NCBI RefSeq assembly: GCF_000003855.2
Contig: NW_003101672.1
Location: 1,940,134 to 2,004,133 of the forward strand
Direction of reading: 5' to 3'
Origin: Blastomyces gilchristii SLH14081
Taxonomy: Eukaryota > Ascomycota > Eurotiomycetes > Onygenales > Ajellomycetaceae
DNA length: 64,000 bases
The position numbers were made by a program, and so were the translations under genes. Under the pieces are notes generated by a model. That model saw only the letters and a program-made list of their open reading frames with translations, ran no database searches and had not been told where the DNA came from. Shown here piece after piece: positions 1-11,199 of this stretch. The first letter of the stretch is position 1. Each line of letters opens with the position of its first letter.

Positions 1-1343
1 TCGGGTCAATGAAGAAAGCAACGTGCCTGGGGACATGAGAAAAGCGTCGATGAATTGGGGGCTTTCTATCGTGTGCGCTGTACGCTGTATATATATCGAG
101 CGGCCAAGGACGCCCAGAGCAGAGCGCACTGCTAGTCTTCAGCGGGGTGTGTGGTCCGTCCGTCCTGTGTTGGGCGGAGGAAAACCAAGCGGCTCAAAGG
201 CACGACGGGGTCCAAACTCAACATTCTCCATTATTGGTGGAATGGGGGGGGGGGTTATGTTGCCCATTTCGACCAGAGCCACGTTGGGAACCCTGAAAGC
301 ATCTGAACTTCTGAAGGCGTCCGTCTGGCGTCGATCCTCTTGTTCAAGCTCGAAGCTATACGGAACGGCTCTTTTCGAGTGGGAGAGCTGCCAATCAGCA
401 TCAGACAAGCGCTCGCATCCCTTGCAACGGTGGAACTTAGTGTGATTCTCAGAATACGAGGGCACAGCCATCATCTGGTCACGACTCTCACGAAACTTGA
501 GGCCATCATTCGTGGATTCGTGGGCAGGATTGGGCTGACCAAAAATTTGAAATGATAATGGTACAGTGTCACTGTGTCAGGCACTATAAGTTTTGAAATC
601 CCCCACGCCTACGATGCCAAGATATCGCTAACCCAGAAAGAACCCAGTTAGAATGCTGCTTTTACTTTATTTACCATACGATTTTTTATTTGTATTTTTT
701 TATTTATTTTATTTTTATTTTTTATTTTTATTTTGTCAGGAAAAAAATAAAGGCTGCGACGAGAGCTTCTGTAATTTGGGAAATAGAACCACATTTACCA
801 TTTCTACATTTCTACTCAGTTGTAGAGGAACGGTACAGTTCACTCATTCCAAACCTTCAACCAGGTCAAGACGCCAGCCAAATTCATCCATTCTTGGCAA
901 CTATTAGACACAGCATCACTGTTTGGCGCCGTTCGTCATCGTGCCTTTATAGTTCCCTTGTCAGAAGTATATCAAGCTTGCAATTGAACTTTTCCGCCTT
1001 CGTATACCGTCGCGGAGGAGGCGATCTATCCGCACTCAACAGCCCGATCCCATAATCCTACTACGGGCAGGTGGAAATCCGAAGCCGGCTTCGTTGAATC
1101 GCTCTCTTGCCCCCTGATGAATAACTACTCTCCCAAAATACCTGGCCTGTCCTTTGACAACCACTGGACGGTTGCAATGCGCATCTTAGTTTGTCAATCA
1201 TCAGAGCTTCCTCACATCGCTAACGAATCATAAACACAACGTATCTTTGCAGGGTTTCTATTCAAAATAGCAAACTGTGAAGTATTGAACTTGTTGCGGA
1301 CTATAAAGGTATCGAAGGTGAACGCCATTGACAATGTTAGGGG

Positions 1344-1375
<32 letters not shown>

Positions 1376-1411
1376 ACGCTCATTTCCAAGAATGAATCAT
1401 AATGTCTTCAT
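1..1411. other. gene-free stretch
   Basis: I see no supportable gene here. Both strands have short open frames but none with a recognisable family or consistent splice structure. The part around 650-740 is T-rich low complexity and there is an uninterrupted 31-nt A tract at 1344-1374. It lies downstream of the minus-strand gene ending at 1412, so the last few hundred bases probably hold its 3' UTR. Confidence 0.6.
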
Positions 1412-2493
1412 TTAACCGTGGTATATCGGAGCTCCCGGTGCCCAATTCGTTTGTTTCTGGCAAAACCATGTATCTGCTTCGGTCTTTTGCTCGCTTTGAT
1501 TAGTATCTTGGTTAATGGATGCATAAAGCGTAAAGCCGAACTGCTCCAGGCAGTCTAGCACGTTCAAAAGAATCAATCGCGTTTCCACGGTCTCGGTTCC
1601 GCTTGCTTTCCAAGGATAGCCGTGAAACTTAATCTCAAAGGATGATTCGAGGAACTGGGTTCTCTGCACTTTATCGCCCAGGGCGTTGACCATTGCCTGG
1701 CATAGAGGCTCCGGGGCATCGATAAGCTGGAGAAGGTCGGACTTGTTAAAGGAGATGCACAGCCAATTACTTCGCGGGGGCGGAGGCTGCTGAAAGCGAA
1801 AAAGAAGGGTATCTGGAAAAGAGAGTGAGTGACTGTTTGTCTACTGATGGGCTTGCTACTGTCCAATAAGAAATATGCGGAGTACCAATCCGGGAAAAAG
1901 AAACACACAAGTAGAGGGGCACTACCTTTGTTCCCCTCCTTTTTTAGTACATCCACCGAAGACTTCAGCACCCATCCCATATCATACAGGCCTCGTAACA
2001 ATCCGCACACCAGACGGCGCGCAGCGGTTTTCTCATCTTCAAACCAGGCGGATGGCCTCCAGGGATTGCCGCGTAACCTGATTTCATCTGATGGGCCATA
2101 TTCTCGGGTGCTCTAAAGACCGGCTTTTAAGTCACCTAGAAAAGAAAGGAAAAAAAAAAAAAAAAAAAAAAAAAAAAGCACCAACATGCCTATCTCGGGT
2201 TTAGAGGGTGTGGAAGGTGTCGGCTTCGACGAGAACATCCTTACCTGAATACCCTTGGGCCAGCATCCCTGGATAATTTCATAAATCCGAGTGACGTCTG
2301 CCGAAGAGAAACCCAGAAAGCGAATCCGATCAGTCATATGTAGCGACACGCTGGCGAAATTGGTCCGAAAAGAAGTAGCCGCTGTTGTGACCGGTTGTGA
2401 TTGTGTATGGGCAATATCAAGTTTCGAGTCGCTACCTGGTGGTGGCGGCTGCTTTTCGTCTCCGCCGTCATACGCCGGCGGTTTGCTCTCCAT
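1412..2493 (-). CDS. conserved-looking protein of unknown function with internal duplication
   Basis: Three exons on the minus strand: 2493-2245, 2112-1926 and 1812-1412, with GTAAGG/TAG and GTAGTG/CAG splice sites. They join in frame to give 278 residues. I do not recognise the family. The N-terminal ~45 residues are proline- and glutamine-rich. The middle and C-terminal parts contain two related segments: one begins EIRLRGNPW (about residue 90), the other EIKFHGYPW (about residue 210). Both continue into an amphipathic helix region with similar spacing and end near a hydrophobic/aromatic stretch. There is no signal peptide or membrane segment. The first intron contains a ~27-nt homopolymer. 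In-frame joining across all introns and lack of stops argue for a real gene; the function is open. Confidence 0.75.
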
Positions 2494-5301
2494 CTCTTTG
2501 GCCTTGTGTAACTATGCAAGAATTGAGCAACCTGCACTCGACAACTATGGCCCTACTACTGTGTATATATTCGTGGGGAGCCCGCTGTGGAAATACTCCA
2601 AGTCCCAACTCTAGGCGTCAATATTCTTTTGCGATAGATAGTACGATCAGGGAGTCAGGACACCCGTTGGACTCTTGGAGGAGGCTTGGCCGTCACGACC
2701 CGACCCGACCGACCCCACCATCCGCGCGCTAATCGTAGAGGAACCGCGGCCCCCAGCGGCTCAAGCCCCAAAGCGAATAATAATAATATCCCGGTGACAA
2801 AAGCTGCTATTGTTGTCCTCGAAAATCCAGCCAAGGAGACCGCCGCAACTCATAGTTGAGCTTTGGATCCTTGCAGCAGGGAATGGTAACATTATTATTC
2901 AACTGAACTGGACGGTATATACACTATTCAATGCAACCCCTGAGGTCACCGCTCTAGTAGAGTAGTTAATTGTTAAAGTTTCCCCCGCGCTCTTTGCCAA
3001 CCAAGGTTCTGCATGTCTGTCTTCTCCGGCTCGTGTTCCTTGGTTCCTGGAAGCGGCGGACAGGATGATTGATGTCCCTCGGGATCCCGTTTCTCAACTA
3101 TACTCCGTACGCTGTTAGGGGAAAAAGAGGTTGTTGTAAGAGGAGAAAAGAAAAACACGCTTGCTGTTTCTCGGTCGATCTGATGTTGATGTGCCTTGCT
3201 CTGCTGGTTTCATGCTTTCTCTTTATTTTCTGTCCTCCATTAATTCACATAATATAATCTCGTCAGGAAGGACAATACTATGCGTATTTCCCCCGAGATT
3301 CCGGAGCCTAGCTAATTAAATAATATAATACCCGGATGATGGTCGTTCATCCATCGGCCGTTTCGGGAGACAGGACATTACATAGTTACATTATTATTAT
3401 TATTATTATTATTACATTATTACAGGTGAATATCCAAAGAGAGATCGAACGTGCAGTGTGCAGCGCACTAATAATCTGTACGGAATGCCGATTCCAATTA
3501 TAAATACCAGATATTTCCGTGGCTGACGCAGGGGGCAATGTCTGCGGAATTACCTTCGCCCACGGTTCAAGCACCAAGAAGATGGTTAGTTAACTTACGT
3601 AGGGGCAATATTAAATATAGAAAGGAAGAGAGGAGCAGCCAAATAATAATATATGCAGCAAGATTCTGAGCGAGGCAATAACTAATATTGAACATGATGA
3701 TTCAATCCAGCAACTACTGCGTAGTTCTTCAAATGCCCTCCCTCTGTGCCATCCAACGGCTAGACATGAATTTCTGCCACCCCCCCGTCACGGCTTCTTT
3801 CTAACCAGCTTTCCTCGTAGCGTCCGCAGCAAAATCCTGAAAAAAAAAAAAAGCAAAGATGACCCATGCCAAGAATCATCGCTGATCAGATCGAACATCA
3901 CAAGATAATTCTTGTCATTGGATTGGTGATCGCAATCAGGCGAGTTCAAGTGGCGTCGTGGAGTGCGATCGGTTCGCGCAAGAATCAATCTAAAAAAACT
4001 AGCGAACAGTCAAGGGAGAAAGAAAGGTTTTGCAAAACAACAGCACAGTTTGAAATAATAATAATAATAACCTTCTTGTCGAGGCTTCTTCAGCCATTAG
4101 ATTATTTGCTGGCCCCCAGTTGCAGTCCGTCCCGGACCAAAGCAATCCAATCCGGTGATAGCAACATCGCTCTTCTCTCAATTGATGTGTCTCTTACAAC
4201 ACACATTGGAGTGTTTATTTCAAATTCTTTCAAATTCTTTCAGATCTCATCAGAGCCATGGGAAACGCCCTTCCAATTATTTTACTTGTGGCGGTGGCAA
4301 ATAAAAACCCAATTGGAATGAGATACTCAGCCTGCAGCTATGGCGTAGCTGGGGAAAACCTGGAGCTGCAACAAGTCATCGAACCAGCAAATAAGATCTC
4401 TGAAATTATTTATTTATTTATTTATTTTATTTTTTTCCCTTTCTGCAGCCCCAATCAAGCTCAGAATTTTACCTCAGCAGCCAATAATTCGCGAGTCCCA
4501 TCGGCGCCATCGTCCCTGCTAGCCAATTGAATTTGGCTGTTTCGGGGCTATCAAATCGCGAACCAGCAGCACTACCCCGTAGTAGTTACTGCAGACCCAG
4601 CATCGTCGTCGCATCGTCGTCGTCCCTAGCACTTCCTGATCTCATTCACACCTCCGACTTTCTTTCTTACCAGATCCTCGGACTCTTGTATGAATACGTC
4701 TTTATCGATGAATGCTTTATGGAATGCTTTTCCTTTTTGCAAATTGGTAGTTAGTCCCGATGAGGATTAACTACACCAAAGAGCGAAGCTGCACGATAGT
4801 GCCCGCTAACCAACATGGCGAATTGATATCGTGGCATAATTCACGAAGCTAATGCCACCTCTCCCAAGTCTCTCTCCTGTTGGGAATCAAATAAACTGGG
4901 CCCAGTGAAAAGAGGCAAACCAATCAAGAGCTTATTATTAGCTCGCTAGCAACAGGAATGCAGTTCTCTGGAAGTGCTGGCCGTGGTTGGGTGGTGACGG
5001 CACACAACGTATCCTGCAGGCTGGCTTGAGTTGGCCCGCCCGTTTTTGCGATTGCCGCCTCTTTGTTGTGATTGTCCGTTTATGATTACCCTGAGCGGAC
5101 GATCCGAGTGCATTATTTATCATTCCCCGGTTTCCCCTGGTTTTTTTTTTTGCTCTTGCTCTTCTCTTCTCTTCTCTTCTCTATTTTTCATCCCGCTGCC
5201 CATCACTGATCATCTTTGCGAAGCACGAAAGCAAAAGCCTTCCTGCCTTTCCCTTTCTCATCATTATTAAGGTTATACTACGAATTCAGGAGAGAGTTAA
5301 A
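2494..5301. other. gene-free stretch with simple repeats
   Basis: 2.8 kb between divergently oriented genes (minus-strand gene starting at 2493, CFEM gene starting at 5302). It contains a TTA trinucleotide run at about 3391-3414, a TTTA run near 4408-4430 and CTTCT-type repeats at about 5156-5181. No open frame here has recognisable similarity or coherent splicing. It should include both promoters; a pyrimidine-rich tract just upstream of 5302 is typical of fungal core promoters. Confidence 0.55.
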
Positions 5302-6178
5302 ATGAAGGTTTCCGTATTACTCTCTGCAGGTGCTTTCGCCGCCTTGGGCGCTGCGCAAGACTGGAGTGGTGTGTCGGACTGTGCTGTATGTTCTACGCAA
5401 ATGCCGGCCCCCTCCGCTATCCTGGTATTGGGCTTCACACTGTTGAGTTATGTTAACAGAGAATTGAAAAATTGTTAGCGCGGATGCATTGAACGGATGC
5501 TGGGTCTTGCTCCAAGCCTCGGTTGCAAGACTGAAGATGTCCCCTGCCTTTGCACGAACATGGATTTCGCCTATGGTGTGCGCGACTGCACAATCCAAGC
5601 TTGTGGTCCGGAAGATCTTCCAGGTGCCGCCGCTGCTGCAACCGAGTTTTGCCCCGACGACCCGCCAGGCGCGTCCCCAAGCGGTTCTCAGGATGCTACA
5701 GAGACTCCTACTGGCGAGCACACCCCGTCCCCAACGAGATCATCCAGCCCGACTGATTCAACTGCTGTAAGATATTCCCTTACCACCAGGTTACAGGGCA
5801 CAATATCTGTGTTACTAACAAAGACAACCCAAAACGCATCAGACACGCTCGGAGTCTCCTGCTTCTACTCCTTACACTACCCAACCAATTGTATCAACAA
5901 TCACTTCCGGCACTCAGGTAATCACGACCACTGTCGGCAGCACGACACTCTACTCCCCCGTATCTGACGCAACCGGAACCCCTCGACCAACTGGCACTGA
6001 ATCCGAGCCAACTGGTTCCAGCACCGCTTCTCCAACTGACCAACCCAACACTACCGGCACCAACACCGGCACCGGTGCTACTCCTGAACCAACCGACAAC
6101 GGCGCCTTCCATATGCTTGCGCCTGCCACCCAAGGAATCATGGGAGCCCTCGGTGTTGTCGCCCTGCTCGCGCTGTAA
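5302..6178 (+). CDS. GPI-anchored CFEM-domain protein
   Basis: Exons 5302-5385, 5479-5766 and 5843-6178 join in phase 0 to give 235 residues. A cleavable signal peptide (first ~19 residues, ending ALGAAQ) is followed by a CFEM domain with the eight expected cysteines. These run from DCARGC at about 26-30 to the EFC at about 84. The TEDVPCLC stretch carries an aspartate in the position that binds haem iron in characterised CFEM proteins. The rest is a Ser/Thr/Pro-rich stalk ending in a hydrophobic tail of ~18 residues after a DNGA-type omega region, so GPI anchoring to membrane or cell wall is expected. CFEM proteins act in haem/iron uptake, adhesion or effector roles; which applies here cannot be read from sequence. 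The stalk starts in exon 2 and makes up exon 3. Next to it lies a decayed sulfotransferase-like gene. Confidence 0.92.
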
Positions 6179-6653
6179 AGGTCCGTCCTCGCAAGATGAT
6201 GTCAAACTATATTAATGCTACCCTTGACGAGCAATGCGTCAAACCAAGCACATGACCCATGGGTATTAGCTGATGGAAATGACAACTTTTTTTTTATTGA
6301 TATCATGTTTATAATTTTATTTCTACTCCCCTCACCTCATGACGGGGAGTGAGCCATGCGCTCTTTTCGCATTTGTTTTCGCTTCTACCTCGCCCGAAAC
6401 TGTGACGCGGTTCTCCGGTGGCATCAATTGCCAATTATAATATCTTACATGCGGCCCAAGTCCAACATGTATGGGGAGGGTAATTATGGGGCGTCATTTC
6501 TGGTGGATGGAAAATAGTAATAATGGGCCCTGATAAATAATATTACCAATTTATGACTAGTAACACTGTCAGTGTTGAAGCATATTCTTCTGGATTCCGC
6601 CAACAGAAAGCTGGCATAGTTGGTTATTGCCAGTGCCATTGGGATAAATAAAT
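6179..6653. other. 3' intergenic, convergent genes
   Basis: This separates the 3' ends of the CFEM gene (+) and the sulfotransferase relic (-). It is AT-rich with T tracts at about 6289-6297, and likely holds the CFEM 3' UTR. I see nothing else. Confidence 0.5.
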
Positions 6654-7503
6654 CTATCTGACCAGCTTCCACACAAACGCAAGAACAGCCACCAAGCAAG
6701 CAAAGGTAAGAACCATATTTCGAAGAGCTATCACTCCATGTTTTCGGAGCGCATACTCAACCCTCCCCTGAAACCAACCCAGCAGCGTCATTAGCTCTGG
6801 GAAACGGCTGACCATGCGGAACCTCCTTTCCCAAGAACTTGCACACCGGCTCCCAGCCATCTTCAACCTTTCCACTCCAACAACCGCGCTCGGGGGGGAC
6901 AAGCAACAGCCACAAAGCCCACTTTTCATTTCCCTCCTCACAGAGATGCTTCATCGCGCTTGCATGCCATTTGTCCATATCGCGCCGGACGTTAAAAATG
7001 ACTTTTTGGCCTCGGCATAGGCGGCGATCAGCTCTGGGGCGAAACATGATGCTGCCGAGTCTGCGACAGCCACGCTGTGACCGAGCAGTGCGTCGAACAA
7101 CTTTTTGCGGGCGAGACGGACCCAGCCTTGGGTGTATAATAGTAAGGGGTCTTCGAAAATGATGTCCCAACCCTATCAGAATCAGTGGGGCCGCGAAAAA
7201 CATGTGCCACCCCATTTATGTAGCATTAGTATTTTTCGGGGGACATCGAGTTGTGGACAGTGAAGCCGCCACATGGAGGCCGTTCTGCAGATGTGATTTT
7301 GCCTCTTCACTTTTGGAAAGGAGGTTAGAGAGAGAGGCGCATATGGTATGTATGATCGTATCCGAGCTTCAACAAGGCATGTTGCAATGATTCAGTTCCG
7401 CTACGCATAGTACTTGCATGGGCTTCGTTCGAACACGCGGAGGGGGTTCGGGATACCCATAGAACCATTCGCAGAAGTGCCAGAAGAGGCTGTTCATTGC
7501 CAT
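6654..7503 (-). pseudogene. decayed P-loop sulfotransferase-like gene
   Basis: Pieces of a fungal sulfotransferase-like (P-loop) protein lie in order on the minus strand but in changing frames. The start near 7503/7497 (MNSLFWHFCEWFYG) runs to MQVLCV. The next recognisable residues are TESLQHALLKLGY in another frame, so the segment that should carry the G-x-x-R-T-G-T phosphosulfate-binding loop is missing. After a probable intron ending near 7160, GWDIIFEDPLL to ELIAAYAEAK reads in one frame, then KVIFNVRRDMDKW in the next (A-run frameshift near 7005). The centre jumps from EKWALW directly to LVPPERG, a loss of roughly 70 residues relative to my memory of the family. The C-terminus switches frame again near PFPRAND before the terminal hydrophobic helix (MVLTFACLVAVLAFVWK). 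With no P-loop it cannot be an active sulfotransferase. Confidence 0.75.
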
Positions 7504-7751
7504 GGCGATGGGATTGGGAAGCGGGCGACAGTGATATATATTTTATGAGTGGGCTTTGCGCCGCTGATACGATGATAATTTTGAAATGCTTGATAGTTAT
7601 GAGAACTATAACTAATTATGTAATATTAGGATTGAACTGGCTAACTTCTATATACTACTATCTTCTTTACCTGCTTTTATATCCAAGTTCCAACATACTA
7701 CTCCGAAGATTCCCCTCAAAAGGTTATTATAAAAACAAGCATCAAATGCTC

Positions 7752-8749
7752 GCTTACGCTCGCTTTGCTGCTTGCGCAGCCCCCTCTACCACTTCCACCC
7801 CCTTCCACGCCCTACTCCCTCTACCACCACCACCGCCTCTACCGCCCCGCAGCCCCCCCTATCACTTCCACCCTCTACCTCTACCCCCCCCTTACCACCC
7901 CTTCCACCCCTTTCACCCTCTACCACTCTCTCCCCCTACCACTCTCTTCCACCCTATATCACCATTATCAGATTAATCAGAGTCATACAGGCTGCAGAGC
8001 CAGCTGTTCAATCCCATTCATGAATTCAAAGGGGTGCACATGACATCACATGAGATCAAAAATGAACATAGAGAAGAGTATAAGAAATGTAAATACTGTA
8101 GAGAATGTATAAAAAGAGCAGAATGAAAAAAAGAATGAAGATTTGAAGATTGATCTGAGCTGTATGATCTGAAGCATTCAAATATTTTTGATGAGATGCA
8201 TATGATGTCACATTACAGTGTTTTTTATATGAAAAAGTTGATTTTTCTATAATAAATAGAGAGATAATCATGTAGCTAGCTTCTCTGATAATAAATAGAA
8301 GATTAACCATTTCACAAAGTATTTGAATGCTCAGCTCTGCTCTCTAGCTCATACAGCTCAGATCAATCTTCAGAGCTTCATTCTTTTATTCATTCTGCTC
8401 TTTTCATACATTCTCTACAGTATTTACATTTCCTATACTTTTCTCTATATTCATTTTTGATCTCTGTTTTCATAGCATGCACTGCTAAATGCTCTGTAAC
8501 ATGATCTCATGTGATGTTATGTGCACCCCTTTGAATTCATGAATGGGATTGAACAGCTGACTCTGCAGCCTGTATGGCTCTGATTAATCTGATAATGGTG
8601 ATAGGGGTGGGGTGGAAGAGGGTGTAGGGGCGGTAGAGACGGTGGTATGGGGTGGAAGGGGTGGAAGAGGTGGTAAGGGGGGGCTGCGGGGCGGTAGGGG
8701 CGGTGGTGGTGGTAGAGGGGGCTGCGCAAGCAGCAAAGCGAGCGTAAGC
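7752..8749. repeat. ~1 kb head-to-head inverted repeat (foldback-like element)
   Basis: The left arm (7752-~8185) and the right arm (~8320-8749) are inverted copies of each other with a ~134 bp central spacer. Matching blocks in order from the outer ends are: a GCTTACGCTCGCTTTGCTGC end; a C-rich CCCTCTACCAC minisatellite-like tract (G-rich in the right arm); a block containing ATCACCATTATCAGATTAATC; a GAATTCAAAGGGGTGCACAT block; and an AT-rich part ending GCATTCAAAT. The right arm has an extra ~40 bp around 8465-8506 absent from the left. Proline-rich translations here are by-products of the tract. I found no clear target-site duplication and no transposase, so it could be a foldback element or two copies of an unknown repeat inserted head to head. 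Confidence 0.85.
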
Positions 8750-9488
8750 AATAATATGTGCTTATTTAGCTCCAAGTCTGATCGTCGTCTATGCATCGAG
8801 CGGCTGAACTCCTGCAAAAAAGCGCGCAGTAAATAACTAAAATTATGGATAACCAGCTCACCACTGCCACTAATCCCGTGGACAAGTCGTTTTTCAGCCA
8901 GCCATCCTCACAAGGAATCGGGTGGTCCCAAGAGTTGAAACGCTCCAAAGCCGACGTTTATATCAAAGAAAGCCCTGTCGCCAACAAGCATTCACGCGAA
9001 GGAATTCGGAAGAAAACGCAACTTGATTCAAAAACTCACATGCAGATTAGAACAGAGATTGGGCTCTCAAAAAATATAAAAAATAAAAAATAAAAATCTA
9101 GTTGCAAGAACAAAGCATCCAGCTAATTAGACCCTGTCCGTGCTCAGATCCCCAAGACACACACCAGACCACTCATCCTAGTATCGAGCAAGTGAGAACA
9201 TAAATCAGGAGAAGTAAAGTGGAGATGTCCTGCGTCATTAGTTATGGCTAGCAAATAAGAAGCAGGATATAACAATGCAACGTATAAAAAGGCGCCCCTG
9301 GTCTGAACGCCTTTTACTGAAAACATGAACCTGAACAAGAAACGGGAAAACAAGGAGAAAAAGAAAAGAAAATATATGAAAAAGAAAATGCCCGGAAATA
9401 ATAATGAGAAAGCGAAGCAACACACACACAAAAAAAAAAAAAAAAAAAGCTGAACAGCTCCACCACCAATCGAAACGAAACCCTCCAG
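8750..9488. other. intergenic, probable UBC7 3' region
   Basis: No convincing gene. A plus-strand open frame at 8845-9093 is lysine-rich and fades into A-rich sequence, so I do not call it. An A tract sits at about 9430-9448. The distal part is probably the 3' UTR of the minus-strand E2 gene. Confidence 0.5.
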
Positions 9489-10285
9489 TTACTCCTCGCC
9501 CAAACTCTGCCTCACGCATTGCCGTACTCTCTTCTTAAACTCCTTCGGGTCCTCCCGCCAGAGTCTTGCAGCTTCCACATTTGCGGGACTCTCATCGTTG
9601 GGACTAGAAAGCATGCTGATAACGCTGAGGAGAATGGTTTCGGGGGTCTGCACTGGCGACCAGCGCTCGGCAGCAGACTCGTAGCCATATTTGTCGTCCT
9701 CGGGGGGATGTAGGATGGATATGCAGACTTCGCCGTTAGGGTAGACTAGAGGGGGAAACTCTCATCGTCAGAAGTGAGGATACACTTTAAATATGTAAGG
9801 GACCGGGATGGAGCGAGAAAGATCTTTTGGCTAAATGTTATGTACTCTGTACAGTACGTACTATTTGGGTGGAATATTGGAGTTTCAAATTTCATCGTCG
9901 GCGGCATATGAGGATACTCCGGGGGGAAGGTTAGTCGAGCGCAGAAAAAGCCGCCTAGATATAAAGAGATTTCAACTTGTTAACAAGCAAGCTTCCTCAA
10001 GTTTTGTGCCCATGTCATGTCAACCTCCCGGCACAGACGGAGTTTTGACCAAGATAGAGATAGAGAAGATATCTTTGTATCCTGCAACCAAAGAGCCCCG
10101 TTTGAAAAATGCCCGCCCAAAAACATACCGCCATAAAATTTACACTCATCCGAGATCATGAGCATAACCTCCCATTCAAATATGTTATCGTTCGCCAGCC
10201 CGCAGCTTATTCCCGGGATATCCTTATCTGTTTGCATCTGCTTCAATTGGCGGCCGAGCAGCCCCGCTGCAGCAGAAGTGGCCAT
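9489..10285 (-). CDS. ubc7: ubiquitin-conjugating enzyme E2, UBC7/UBE2G type
   Basis: Exons 10285-10129, 9954-9862 and 9745-9489 join in frame to give 168 residues, a full-length class I E2. The UBC fold is complete: the N-terminal helix ([10 protein letters not shown]), the [10 protein letters not shown] proline-rich motif, the HPNIYPNGEVC active site with the catalytic cysteine at about residue 91, and [12 protein letters not shown]. The acidic insertion [17 protein letters not shown] just after the active-site cysteine marks the Ubc7/UBE2G/Cdc34-like group. Size and termini match Ubc7. The known role is K48-linked ubiquitin transfer in ER-associated degradation together with Cue1-type and Hrd1/Doa10-type partners at the cytosolic face of the ER. 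The protein has no membrane segment of its own. Splice sites are GTATGT/TAG and GTACGT/TAG. Symbol by homology. Confidence 0.95.
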
Positions 10286-11199
10286 CGTGAACTACTAGTT
10301 GGGTGAACTGGCAGGGGCTAGGAAATCTGTGACGGTCTAATATTCTTTGAAGGCTTTGAAAAATGTCTTTGTATTTTCGGTTCTCCCACTACATATAATA
10401 TATATATATATATAAGAACAAGAGTGGGCGGGGAGGGTGAGGGGAATGGCGAGTGAGGGCAATAATATATGTGTGGTGGCGTTGGGATGTTGGGGGAAAC
10501 CGCCAGGACTTCGCGGCGAGCGTTGGAGATAGCCGCAGTGGATTGGTCAAGGGCCTACACAGGGTAGCAGTGGGTTCCTTGGGAAGAAAATGTCGAAATA
10601 ATCGTTCTAAATCTTCGAGCTAGGGTTTTTCCATATAATATACTGAGGTTGACGGTCGAAGCCGTGGTTAGTGATTCTTCCTCGTCCGTTCCCCGCGATC
10701 AGCCAGCATTACCTAATCGGGTAATTCCGCCTATCAGCCGATGAAGGTCACTCACGGAATTACTACGTTTTTGGAACGGCGGATTTGCTAGCGGAAGAAG
10801 GGCGCTTGAAAAATATGCACATCCATGGCAGATAGTAAAATCATATTCGCAACGTACGGAATATACACAATAAAGATCGTATTGAAAACTATAACAGCTC
10901 AAAGTGAGGATTGGAGGCTACAAAAGGGACAAGAAATACAGGTCGAACGAATGAAGAGAACGGAGAAAAATGCAGAGAAAAATGTAGAAGCTGGTTAAAA
11001 TATTGAACATGGGGAAAACCTGCCCGATACTTCACTTGATTGTGCTCGAGGGGAGAGGGGACGAAACATAGAAATCGGAAACATGTAGTTAAATCTCCAT
11101 GACAGCCAGGGTCGAACTTGCTTTCCAGGCTAGCTAGTCACCCCTAGGGGGCCACTGAATATATGTATATAACTTTGCCAAACGAAAAACAAGGGAAAC
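10286..11199. other. UBC7 upstream region and downstream flank of membrane-protein gene
   Basis: 914 bp with no supportable gene. The part next to 10285 is the UBC7 promoter/5' UTR and includes a TA-dinucleotide run at about 10397-10413. The part next to 11200 is probably the 3' UTR of the minus-strand membrane-protein gene. Confidence 0.5.

Noticed and set aside
139..474. Minus-strand open frame of 111 codons with protein-like composition
   Set aside because: No recognisable motif, no splice partners, and a plus-strand frame overlaps the same bases with equal quality.
3866..4321. Plus-strand open frame of 151 codons in the 2.5-5.3 kb gap
   Set aside because: Low-complexity Ile/Ser runs, crosses a simple repeat, and no domain resemblance.
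7765..8043. Proline/leucine-rich frames in both arms of the inverted repeat
   Set aside because: They simply translate the CCCTCTACCAC tract and occur in all three frames; a shared short tail reflects the shared repeat, not a gene.
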